64,000 nucleotides of DNA. Origin: Symsagittifera roscoffensis (taxonomy: Eukaryota; Xenacoelomorpha; Acoela; Convolutidae). A model generated the notes under the pieces. That model was not told the DNA's origin. It worked only from the letters and a program-made list of their open reading frames with translations, and made no database searches. Below, in pieces: positions 20,472-31,500 of this stretch; the stretch's first letter is position 1; the number at the start of each line of letters is the position of its first letter. The translations under genes and the position numbers were made by a program. The DNA is taken from assembly GCF_963678635.1 (NCBI RefSeq), contig NW_026971677.1, positions 1 to 64,000 on the forward strand, in the 5' to 3' direction.

Positions 20472-23400
20472 TATCATTGTATAACTTTGTAATTGATCTA
20501 TATAGTATACTTGATGATCTCTTAAGTAGAACTTTTTGTATCAATTCTGTAATCGGTTTTGTATATCATCGATTGGATGTTTTGTGACTAACTCTATGCG
20601 TACTGCAGTGTTTTGAAAAAAAAAACGCTGTTTTGTTTTCGTTCTCACAGTATCAAAATTGTTCATTTCAGAAATTTCTGCGTGCCATTTCGGATTTTTC
20701 GCTGTAATAATAATTTTTTTTGCTGTTAGGTATGAAGAAAAAATGTGATTGCTATTCTTGACCTTCATCATGCAAAGTTTTATTTTCCTGACTTTATCGC
20801 ACCTTAAATTTAGTGAAACAGTGTATCTGCAAAAACTCGTCGTTTTTGTTTTGAAAACAATTCTATCAACTGAAATAGTTGTTGTTGGATGTGTACTCTG
20901 GGTTAATCTTGAAACGGCCTCATGATTTTTCCTATATAATCATTTGTACCAAGTTAAATTTTAAACTGCATATGTAATTTAACTTCTTTTCAACCTCAAT
21001 TTTTTACTGATTCGAAAAATAATGTCTTGAGCGTACATTTTGAACAATTTATTATGTGTAAATCAACCGCTTTAAACCTTTACTTTTTGAGTTGAAAACA
21101 ATAATAAGGCTTTAATAATCACAAAAAAAACTAAAAGTTACAAACAATAAACAAATTTTTTGCTTCCTGCAAAAAAACGATTAAATCATCTTTAAATGTA
21201 GCAGCAAGTTTCACTTCTTTCTAGTCTTAATTTTATGGGGATTATTCAAAAGTGTCAAGATACAAAATTGGCGAAAATTTTAAACCAAAATTTAACTCGC
21301 GTTGAGGAAGTAAGCAAAAGTGATTTTTTCCCTTTTCTAAAGTTTCGTTTGGCGAAAGGGGGAGGAAGTGGTGACGAGGCTTACGTGGTTAACGTCTACC
21401 TTATTTTGTTGTTTGGTTTATATAAGTCAAAAATTCTCATTCTTCACGACACAGGGCTTCAATTTGATAGATCACTCGCTCGCTTTCATCCGAGGTTTGT
21501 TTGTGAAATCTGGATTTCTGCGAATGGCCACAAGCCAATGAAAATTGCCTCAAAATCTTCAGTCTAAACAACACTCGACATTTGAATTGCTTTCTTGAGA
21601 CTAATTTTATGAAAGTAACTATTTAGGCTAATTTTCTTTGAAACCAACTTTTCGAAACCACAATTAATCACAAGGCTAACTATTAAACAGTTAAAATTGT
21701 TTATCCAGATATATACAGATCGGTTCGATCATACACGAGCTCCATATCAATTGTTGCGCAATTGATAAATTCTAGACGGCGGAGCTTTTGATTGTTGGCG
21801 TTATCCCTGGAGCGAGACTCATATGGCTTTGTTGACCTTGCTTAGTGCACCTTGATCATTATCGCATTGGTCCGATTGTACAAGAGCAAGACGATTTTAC
21901 CTCTAGCCTAAACCAATTCGTCGGCTAACATAAAACGTTCAAAAATAGAGCCAGTTTTTTAATTGCTGTTTTTGCCGACAAGAAAATAATATTTGAAAAC
22001 TATGGAAACACATATTTCTTAGCATAGTTTACCAAAAAAAGTAAGCAATCAGCCGTAATAGCTGCAAAGTCTAACGAAAAAGAAAAACTTACAAAGTGAG
22101 GGAAGGGAGTAAAAAACAATTAAAAAAAATAAACCAAATGCACAAACTTGTCTTTTTTGCTATTCTGCTAAAAAGTACAAAAGCAATACATGACAAAATT
22201 TCTCACAAAGTTTGGTTCACATGAGGTCCGAAAAATCCAGATTTGCCTATTATTTTCTCTCTGAATAGTTGCAAATATTTTTTGATTCCTGTGAGCCAAA
22301 AACTAAGTAATTGTCGGAAAAATTTTGTTTGCGACAGAGGAAAAAGCCAATAAATCCTGATTTTTTACACTTTTATACGCCACATTCCTTTTCGAGATAC
22401 TTGACTGCTATTATATAGTTCCGAAAACTGATGAAACTTTTGCTCATGGATGCCGGAAGAAAAACTTTGATCCCGATTAGCCAAAAAAAACGCTTTAAGC
22501 TACAGTGCTTATTTAATTTACCCGTTCAAAATGAACAAAACTTGACAATTAAAACGCGTGTTTCTCAAATTGTTTGACCTTTGACATTAATGATGAGAAC
22601 TAAAGTGCATAGAACCTTACGATAATTTTTATGTTGCAATTTACCTGGGTAATTTTGGCTTTTTAGTCAATCAAAAACTACGCAAATATGTCAAATATAG
22701 CTCCTTATACAGCCCAACAAAGTTTAGAAAATTATAACCTCCAAAAATCTTTATAAAAGAATTCAAAGTTTTAGAAAAGTATAGTTTCCCAAAATCTATA
22801 TAAACGAATGTTTTTGTTTGGTAGCAAGAAAACGTAATTTGTCCTACATAAAATCCTATATCTTTGACTGAAAACAATTTTTAAACATTTTGCGCAAATG
22901 TTTCGCTGTTATACTCATCGAAAAATTTGTTGGACTTTATAAGAGGCTCGCTTGATATTACTTGCTTATCAATTTACTAATTAGATTCAGCATATAATTT
23001 AATTGAATAACAAACCAAAATAACCCATTTTTGAGATAAAATTTTGGCCGCAAAATTTTCAAAATGAATTGCACTATAATAACTCTTTAAACGTTTATGC
23101 AGCTTTAAATGCCATCATTTTTGTCTAAACTCAACCCAATTTGAGAAAAAAGCGTTTTTAAAATCAAATGTTTTTCAGTTTGTCCGGATAATTTAAATCA
23201 GCCCTGTTGTACAATTTTCAAAAAAATAAAAAGATAAACTTTTAATTGTATAGCAGAAAAAACCTAGCAAAATAAACAAACTCACAATACGTGTTCAGTA
23301 TGTTCTATTGCCACCCTTTTCAAAAACTAGTGCTATATTCTAACCACAAGTGTTATTTTTTCCTTATGACTAGTGTTATGAACCAGAACAATTTAGAAAG

Positions 23401-24249
23401 AAAAAGTTGCGTGTTATCATGAAAACATTTCAAAAGAGAATGTAATAAGTTCTTCAATTTTTTCACACGTGTTTCATGCCAGATAACCAATAGCTTATAA
23501 TGCACTCGAACTTGGTTCACATCTTGACACTGCGTGTCTCGATTTCTCCACAAAGTTTCTCGATACAAACTTGTGAACACCACTATTAATGCACTCATTT
23601 TTGACAATTAGTGGTAATGCGCTAACTTGTAACAAAATTGACCAAAAAATTTAAAATCAATCATATTGCTTGCATAAAAATTTTGGTACTTTTGAGAAAT
23701 CTTATTTTATGGGTTCGATGGTTTCATAAGGTCGCGGATCTGATTCTACAGATGAATTTGTACAAAAATTTGCACCATGCATCAAAGTGTAAACTAACAC
23801 GAAAATATTTTATTCCTTAGAAGCTTTTTTTGTCGATTTGAAGCTGTTAAAGCCTGGTTGCTCCAATTTAGGACTCGAATTTCAAAATTAACAAACTTTG
23901 CAGTAGTGCTCTCTGCATTCTTGAAGTTTTGTTTAATAAATCAAGATGCGTGGCATTTAGCATCCAGCAAACAGTTCAAAGTTGGTATCGCAACATTAGT
24001 GCATAGATCTCGCGCGAGTGTGCATGAAACTAGGCGCTAGTAGCTCGATGCAACTATAAATTGAGCTCTAGATAACACATAGTCTTTAACCGAACAATAA
24101 TTTAACAAATTCACACATTTCCATTGCTCTGAAATGTGGTATTCAATTTTTCACTTTGACTTCCAGCTGTTTAATTGATTGCTTTTGTTTTCCAAAATCT
24201 GATTAGATTTGATTAAATTTCCAAAAAGGACAAAAATTTTTTTCCTGAA
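20472..24249. other. AT-rich intergenic DNA, no gene recognised
   Basis: Contains poly-A/T runs and short spurious open frames (for example 21235-21567, 110 codons from an ATG, not recognised). No tRNA, no conserved exon and no clear transposon end seen. Confidence 0.45.
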
Positions 24250-24502
24250 ATGAATTCGAGAAGAAAACTGGTTCTTTTGATTCTAACTTACTTGATCCTT
24301 CTGACATGTCATATGAAATATTTCTACATGAAAACTCACTCGTTTGACTCCCTCATGAAGTATCTAAACTGGGGAGCAGGAAAAAACTCAAAGAATTCTG
24401 ATGATGTGTATGCTGAAAATGGATGGATAAAGGACAGTGGGGTGAAAAAGTGGGGATTCTTCCCTGAAAACGAAACTTCAGTAGACGTTGAGGCTGTGCT
24501 GG
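24250..24502 (+). CDS. Sulfotransferase exon 1 (membrane anchor and stem)
   Basis: Starts at the ATG of MNSRRKLVLLILTYL, with basic residues before the hydrophobic segment. Ends at CTG G/GTAACA. The open frame continues only five codons past the donor. Confidence 0.85.
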
Positions 24503-26012
24503 GTAACAAATTTTAATTTAATCACCGACAGTGGAGCGCAGAGCCAGCGAAGCGTGTTCTTGATTGGTTATTTAAAGAAATAGGATTTGTGATGACCGTT
24601 TTTTATTCATTATTTTTCGTAATTTTTTTTTCAAAATTGTACTCTGCGTGTTGTGGTGTTTTAGAGAGAAAACTTTGAAAGAGAATTGCAAAAAAATGAT
24701 ATGCTGAGCCTGTCTTTCCGAGAAAATTATAGATCAAAAATTTTACACTAAAGTCTTCACCTGTAGTCAAGTTGGACAAAATCAAGTTCGTCACAAAAAA
24801 AAACATATTAAAGCTACCTTGAAAAAAATTTCCATTATCGTTGTAGAGAAGAGAACTGTTTTTTAAAATTATAGGGAGGGAGGGAGGGGGCGTGTGAAAA
24901 AAGGTGGCGTATTTTTTATGAATTTTTTGGAGAAATTTTATTTTAAAAAATGACGCCCGTTTTTTTACTCCTCTGTTATAAAAAAAGTCTGAGTAAGTTT
25001 ATGTATGATCCCAGGTAGCTGCTTGCAGGAAACTATAAATATTTTGCTTTCTGCAGAAAAATTTGCATCGGTGTTTCCCAATTTTGTTGATCAAAAAATA
25101 CTCAGTGCTTAACTCCTAGCTGACAATAAGAGAATTGAAATTTCAGCCCAGCGACTATTCACCCTGCAAGAACACTGCGACAAAAACTACTCACCAAATA
25201 AAAACGGGTTTGTGCCCAGAAACGAACTTTTAGAGCAGTACAAGAAGAAGCACGGAGATGCAATAAGTGTACTGTCGCCATACAATTTGTACGAATGTAG
25301 GATTGCAAAAACTGGCACAACTATGCGATCAGTTGTTTTGTGGAAGGCGTTTCACGGGGGACAAAATATTCACACTCATCATTACCAGCACCCTTCCGAA
25401 GATCTAAAAGTGCCCAAACTAGACTGGTTTGACGCCGAAAAAATATCATTTATGACTAGACACTATTTGGGTGTTATTTTTGTACGGGAGCCACTAATGA
25501 AAATTGTATCATCTTACTTTAGCAAATTTTGCAATCCAAAATGGAACAGAGTATACGCTAAAAAGTTTGGATTTGACGCAAAATACAAACCAACGCTAGG
25601 AGAAGTTCTGAGAAAACTGGCCAGCGGTGAAAATCTACCTCTATATTCGACCCACGACGACCATTTTATGAGTTATTTTGACAAATGTGACCCATGTTTA
25701 TTGGAGTACGATTTCATTGGTCGCTTTGAAACTTTGCAGAGGGATCTGAAATACCTCATTTTTAATAAAACTTCTCTCCACGAAGGGTTGAGCAGGCCTG
25801 TTGAAGATGCGCCGTACTCGGGCAAATTCGAAGACTGCCGCTATTCAATTGACAACCCCGAGGCCTATCGAGATGTGTCAATTGAAGATGTGAAAACTCT
25901 GATAAAAAACCATAGACAAGAGTATGCAGCTTTTGGGTATGACGCGGAAGCTACAATTAAATACTTCAAAGACAAAATTCTTGATGTGCAAATAGAGTTG
26001 GGCGACGATTGA
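24250..26012 (+). CDS. Carbohydrate sulfotransferase (Sulfotransfer_2 / HNK1ST-CHST type)
   Basis: Predicted type II Golgi membrane enzyme transferring sulfate from PAPS to a glycan. Two exons, 24250-24502 and 25147-26012, joined at phase 1 (CTG G/GTAACA ... TTTCAG/CC), give 372 residues. A short cytoplasmic tail is followed by one membrane anchor (LVLLILTYLILLTC, about residues 7-20) and a stem. The catalytic domain has a 5'-phosphosulfate loop-like RIAKTGTT (about 136-143), a 3'-phosphate site FVREPLMKIVSSYFSKF (about 196-212) and the C-terminal family block CDPCLLEYDFIGRFETL. The usual loop in this family is closer to PKVGCTNW, so IAKTGTT is divergent. The glycan acceptor cannot be inferred. 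Confidence 0.85.
24503..25146. other. Sulfotransferase intron
   Basis: GTAACA...GAAATTTCAG. Contains a purine-rich GGGAGGGAGGGAGGGGG run near 24871. No other feature. Confidence 0.8.
25147..26012 (+). CDS. Sulfotransferase exon 2 (catalytic domain)
   Basis: Phase-1 acceptor. Runs AQRLFTLQEHCDKNYSPN through both PAPS-binding motifs to ...DKILDVQIELGDD and TGA at 26010-26012. The whole catalytic domain is in this exon. Confidence 0.88.
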
Positions 26013-26383
26013 AGTTGAATCAGCCGAAAAAAATATTGCAAAATTTTTGTCAAAACTGAAAATATCGAGTGAATTATAACGGTCGTCGGCAAAATCATTT
26101 GAACTTCATACAGTTTAAAAGCTGTGAGCTATCCATGTACCGTGTATTCTACTTTTGTGTATTTTTCTTCCATGTACCGTGTTTTTTGACTTTTGTTTAT
26201 TTTTCTCATTACAGGAAACTATATGTTTATTTTCTGTGTTTAATTCTGTAGACTATTCAATGATATGATTTAAAAGTTGTTATAAAATGAAGAAACTCTA
26301 TCATACAATATTTGATCCCGTGCTCAAATGTTCAGTAGCACCAATTCAAATGTCAGAACCATCGCAGTTCCTAATGATGAGAT
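26013..26383. other. 3' UTR / intergenic
   Basis: AT-rich. A 22-base segment CCATGTACCGTGT.. is partly duplicated at 26133 and 26170. No clear polyadenylation signal. Confidence 0.4.
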
Positions 26384-26731
26384 CACGGGCGGAATTGGGG
26401 GGGGGGGGGGGAGGGCGGGGGCGGAACCCTCTTTTTTCTCAGGGATTCGTCCACCTCCCGACCCAAAGGGTCCCCCTTTGTACTATTTTGAGAAATCCAT
26501 ATTTGGTGACAGACCTTGAAAATATTTCGAAGAGCGCCTTTGGCGCCAATATATACTAATTTTGAGGGGGGAGCGCGCGCCGGAAAAAAAGCGGTTTTTT
26601 TGGTCAAAAATTTTCAAAAAAGTGTCTAAAATTGCCCTTTTAGGCCTGTTTTTTATAATTTTGCCTGCGGTTTAGAACGTTTGGCCAGGGTATTTTTAAT
26701 GCTTTGGGAGAAAACCGTAGATCCACCCCTG
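26384..26731 (+). repeat. Family A dispersed repeat, copy 3
   Basis: Begins CGGGCGGAATTGGGG, followed by a long G-run. Contains GGGATTCGTCCACCTCCCGA, CCCAAAGGGTCCCCCTTTGT, TTTTGAGGGGGGAGCGCGCG and ends GTAGATCCACCCCTGG. The start and end are mutually inverted (GGGGCGGAT.. / ..ATCCRCCCC), suggesting short terminal inverted repeats. Confidence 0.7.
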
Positions 26732-26847
26732 GATGAGTTAAATGAAAAAACTGACTTTGTTTAGAAACGGACTGTTAATGAAAAAGACTATGCTTAGACA
26801 GACCTGATAGTTTTTCAAAGATCCTCTCCGAATAACACAAACCATAG

Positions 26848-27004
26848 CAGCACTGGATTTAGGGGGGTACGCCCCCCCCCCCCTCAGGGATTCGACTCCC
26901 TGCCGACCCAATGGGTCCCCCCTTTGTTCTATTTTGGGATATCCATTTTTTATTTAACTGACCTTGAAATGTTTCTAAAGGCGCCTTTGAGGCCAATATA
27001 TGCT
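26848..27004 (+). repeat. Family A dispersed repeat, copy 4 (5' part)
   Basis: Starts GCACTGGATTTAGGGGGG. It matches copy 3 through CTCAGGGATTCGACTCCCTG, GGTCCCCCCTTTGT, AAAGGCGCCTTTG and ATATGCTAATTTTGA, then breaks off at the palindromic minisatellite. Confidence 0.6.
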
Positions 27005-27720
27005 AATTTTGATAGGCGTCTGCGCCACGTTCGCCTTGGTCTGGAAAGTTGCGCCGATCTCGCTTTGGTCTGCAAAGTCGCGCCGTTTCCGCCTTGGTCG
27101 CGAAAGTCGCGCCGTCCACGCCTTGGTCTGAAAAGTCGAACCGTCTTTGCTAGAGTCGCGCCATGGTTGCTTCGAGAGTCGCACAGCATCCGATCCAAAC
27201 CCAATTTGCATAGTCGCGCCGAGAGTTTGAGTATCGAAAGTCTGGGCCTAAAGTCTGGAAAGTCTGGAGATGAGTCGCGCTGCATCCGCATTAAGACCCA
27301 AATTGCATAGTCGTGCCAGGATTGTGAGTCTGGAAAGTCTGAAGATGAGTCGAGCCGTGGGTCGCGAAAGTCTGGACATACCAAAATTTGATCGCGAAAA
27401 TCTGAGCATACAAAATTTGATCGCGAAAGTCTGGACATACCAAAATTTGATCGCGAAAGTCTGGGCATACCAAACTTGGTCGCGAAAGTCTGTACTGACC
27501 AAACTTTGGTATTCCCAGACTTTCGCGACCCATGTCCAGAATATGTTGACCAAGTTTTCGTATGTCCAGACTTTTGCGACCCATGTCCAGAATTTTGCGA
27601 CCAAATTTTCGTAAGTCAAGACTTTCGCGACCTACGGCGCGACTCATGTCCAAGCTTTCCAGACTCAAACTCTCGGCGCAACTATGCAATTTGGGCCTGA
27701 GTCCGGATGCGGAGCAACCC
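27005..27720. repeat. Palindromic minisatellite
   Basis: The left part repeats 'CGCCTTGGTCTGGAAAGTCG' type units. Centrally, 'GTCGCGAAAGTCTGGACATA' alternating with CCAAAATTTGATC repeats up to about 27500, and then the same units return inverted (TTTCGCGACCCATGTCCAGA). Outer blocks also pair: GAGAGTTTGAGTATCGAAAG near 27208 with the inverse near 27680, and CAAATTGCATAGT near 27298 with ACTATGCAATTTG near 27682. Several long open frames here on both strands are by-products of stop-poor repeat units. Confidence 0.75.
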
Positions 27721-27792
27721 TAAAAGTCTGTACATGATACTAAATGACATCATTTTCAGTCACATATTTAAATTTTTTTTGTCAGTGCAGAA
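27721..27792. other. Short AT-rich spacer
   Basis: No feature seen between the palindromic array and the GPCR-like segment. Confidence 0.4.
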
Positions 27793-28233
27793 TTAAATTG
27801 GACAAAGGGTTGACTGATTGCCTGGATTCTCAAAATGCATGGAACTAATTAACAATAAATGAAAAACAGCAAAAAAGTGACCATCAAGAAGAAAAGCAGA
27901 GTCTGTATAGCTGCATATAGATATAAATATATAGTCACAAATCCACACCAACTGGGCTAATACTACCGACCCAAGAAAAAATTTAGAACATTGTCGAAAC
28001 AAAAGCTGGATCAATTAAATTTTTTTGAATGAAAGTAGAGTTCTTTTGAAAGTCGTGATCTGTGTGCAAGCAGGATTTGATAGGTGATTAAAAATAACAA
28101 GAATTTGAACCTCTGATGATGAACACAGGCTGTCACTAATGACTTGAAGTCCAGTAAAGTTTCCAGGAATTAAGCAAGTTGGAATCTCGGATTTAGTATC
28201 ATCGAGAAAATACATTGGCGGAAAAAGCAATCC
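27793..28233 (-). pseudogene. GPCR-like exon, 3' part (interrupted by LTR element)
   Basis: One minus frame runs from the LTR insertion site to a stop at 27793, with a single internal TAA at 28015-28017. It reads LLFPPMYFLDDTKSEIPTC, a hydrophobic stretch, FKRTLLSFKK, then FFLGSVVLAQLVWICDYIFI and HFFAVFHLLLISSMHFENP. Order and character resemble TM4-ECL2(Cys)-TM5-ICL3-TM6-TM7 of a rhodopsin-type receptor. The same frame continues without a break on the far side of the gypsy element (35341-35429). The stop and the insertion make it non-functional here. The family call is by pattern only. Confidence 0.4.
28229..28233. repeat. Target site duplication AATCC, left copy
   Basis: AATCC directly precedes the 5' LTR; the matching AATCC at 35336-35340 directly follows the 3' LTR. 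Confidence 0.9.
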
Positions 28234-28513
28234 TGTGGTGCGTCGTTGTTTAGACTTAAACATGACGTCAACAGTGTGCTAGCTATTCGTGCTAAATTCC
28301 ATTATCGGTCAAGGTCGTTACCGACCTGCCAATCCACTCTAGTCTTAACAGCATGCGCTCTCTATATATACTCTTCAACTTATGAAAGATTTAAGTTGCA
28401 TTCAATTCTATTGTCATGACATAATTTAAATACTAATCTATCTATATTATTTATATGATAACATAACAAGGAGAATTGATTCTTGTTTTACAACTGTCTT
28501 TCGACGTATCACA
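28234..28513 (+). repeat. Gypsy element 5' LTR
   Basis: 280 bp, TG...CA ends. A TATATATA box lies at 28363-28370 within TCTCTATATATACTCTTC, the likely promoter for the element. Confidence 0.93.
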
Positions 28514-31500
28514 TGGCGCAGCCAGCAGTTTCGACCTCAGAGGATCGAACTGACCTGTTGGGCGTATCCGTATTTTGGCATAAACCAACTGCGGACCCAC
28601 CACATAGCTGGGATTCGTGGATAGGTCAATTCAATTTGGCAATCACTCTAAGAGAGAGATGTGATCCACGTGAGTTATTAAAACCTCCGGGTGTCGTACA
28701 CGAAAATCCTGCTCAAAAACCAGAAGTTGTGGGGGCGGATGAAGATGCTGCAGCAATCGCAAGTCGTATTGCACGTAATGACGCGGCAGTCCGGAAAGTC
28801 ACAGAAATGAATGAAGAGCGCCGGGCGAAAGGTCCCCGATTTGCACCAGGAGTGTATTATTTCGAGGTTGAACAACGTGTTAAATCTCGTTTATTTTTCT
28901 CGCTCGGCTCAGAAGGGAGGAAAAGATTCCTCCAAAGTTATCCCCATGCGGATCTGAGCGAATTAACGTTTCGGGAATTCCATGAATTCTGTGTCCTCCT
29001 GTTCAGAAAGGAGAAAAATTTCATCATCGAACGTATGCAAATATACAACGCGGTACATTCAGACCGAGAAAGTTTGGAAGCATTCTATTTACGTTTGACG
29101 GGACAAGCCGCCCTGTGTGGATGGACAATCGATCAAGAAAAGGAAGTCGTACGAGATATCTTCATTGCCAAAATGAGATATAAGGATATTCAGAGAGAAT
29201 TATGTATTCATCCAGGTGCTACTCCGGAGGATTCTCTGAAATCAGCTTTATTGCAAGAAAAGGGAGCACAAACGGCCACCGATTTGCAAAGGCAACTCGG
29301 GAGTTCGTCGTCGTCGGGCAATTTTTCCCAGGCAGGTGCTACCTTGGGTCAGAATTCCCGGATAAAACAGGAACCCACCTTCTCTGTCCAGGGTAAGAAG
29401 CTTTCGGACAGGATTAATCGGGCACAGAATAGTAAGGAAAAGGGGATCAACGAGAAGTCGAAGTCGTGTTATTTCTGTGGTAACAGATTCTCAACAAACC
29501 ACAAGCAGAGTTGTCCAGCCAGAAATGTTATTTGCAGGAACTGTGACAAAAAGGGTCACTTTGCCAAATGTTGTAACTCTAAGAATGTAGCGAACGTGGA
29601 AGCTGAGTCAGATGAGACAGTAGAAGAAACTTGTAATTTCATCACGTCCGATAGTGAGTCGGAATTCACTGTTTTATCTGTAGCAGCAGAGGAACCAAGT
29701 CTCCCAAGTAGGTCAGTGAAAAAGTTGGAGGTGGTCAATGCCGCCACGGGCAAGTTACGTTCCATCCAGATAACACTACGTTGTGGCAAGATGTTTTTCA
29801 AGGCAACAGTGGATATTGGGAGTCCAGCCTCCTTCGTGAATAAGAAGACAGCAGACTATATTCTGAAAACGGTTCCTTCAGCCAAGTTCTTCACGGTTCA
29901 AGAAAGTCCAATTGAAACAGTATACGTTGACTATAATCGGAAGAAAATTGAATTGATGGGTACGTTAATTATGGATGTATCATCTTTGGGATGGCATATC
30001 AAGTCTGCAAAATTCCTTATTTCAGAAAATCGAACACGTTGTTTACTGGGTTTGGATTTGCAACCCCAATTGGGAGTAAGAACAACGCAAGTTAGACCAG
30101 ATCGTCCTTTGGTGGGAGAAGTCTCCCAATCAAACCCGAATTTAACATCGGATTCATGGAAATCTCACTTTTACCAGAAGTTCCATCGTGTATTCAGTAG
30201 AATCGGCAAAGCCAAAAACCACAAAGTATTCTCTACGTTCAAGTCTCCACTCGTCCGCATTCAAGAAAAGGGAAGGAGAGTGCCGGTGCATATTCAAGAT
30301 AAAGTTGGTCAGGAGATCCAAAAACTAATTCATGAAGGGCACGTGGTTAAATTGAATAAATGTACCAGTGAGTATTTCATCTCTCCGATAGTAATTACGG
30401 CCAAGAAAGATGGTTCTGTGAAATTAGCTATGGACGCTAAACCTATGAATGAACAAATTCATAAGAATCATTACCAAATGCCGAATTTGTTGAAACTATT
30501 GGACTCGGCCGCCCAGATAATCACGTCGGACATTTCAGGAGATGTTTGGTTTACGTCCTTAGATTTGAAATACGCCTTCAGCCAGATTCCGCTCAGTGAG
30601 GAAGTTAGTCGACATTGCAATTTCAATATCGTCTGTGGAGAACAAACTGGCACGTATCGGTTCAAGACGGGGTTTTATGGTCTAACGGACATGCCAAAGG
30701 AATTCCAAAAAGCGATGGACAATACTCTCCAGGGTCTGTCAGGAGTATTTTGTTTCCTTGATGATATTCTGATTGTTTCGAAGGGTTCAGTCGAGGATCA
30801 CAATATTCTTGTAGACAAGGTGATAAGTCGTCTGGATGAAGAAGGTTTTGCTCTGAAATTTTCGAAATGCGAATTTTCCTTGAATCAATTATCTTGGTTA
30901 GGATACAATATTGATTCAGAAGGATACAGACCGAAACGTTCTAAGATAGAGGCAGTACTTGCTCTGGAACCACCAAGGACACTCAAACAGCTCCGTTCAT
31001 TCATGGGCATACTCAACCACCTACAACGATTTTTGCCGAATCTTCAGGTCCCTTCCGACCAATTACGCCCGTCACTAACGCCAGGTAATAAAAGCAAACT
31101 TGTGTGGGGGGAATGTCAGCAAATGGCGTTTAGGAACATCTTGCAGTTGATAGCGAACATAACAAAAATGTATCACTATGACCAAAGTCGGAACTCGCGG
31201 GTGAAATGTGACGCCAGTCATAGTGGTCTGGGTGCGGCATTAGAACAGGAGATAGAAGAGGATGTTTGGGTGCCAATTGCTTTTGCGTCACGTTTTCTAA
31301 ACGATCAGGAGAAGAAATACAGTACCAATGAATTAGAACTTCTAGCGATCGTATGGTCGTGTGAGCATTTTCGAACGTACTTGTTAGGAAATCATTTCGT
31401 GATTCTAACTGATCACAAAGCAATCATATCTGCATTAAAGACGAATCGCGGAAACAAAACTTATCAGTCACGTTTAACTAGATGGGCTGATAGGTTATTA

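Noticed and set aside
21235-21567. 110-codon plus frame from an ATG
   Set aside because: Odd composition, no recognisable domain, isolated in AT-rich DNA.
26924-27700. Overlapping open frames of 74-172 codons on both strands
   Set aside because: They are produced by stop-poor minisatellite units; all frames and strands show the same repetitive peptides.
28483-28512. Gag start upstream of the ATG at 28513
   Set aside because: The extra codons lie inside the LTR and begin with TTG; the ATG at the LTR/PBS junction is the first ATG in frame after them.
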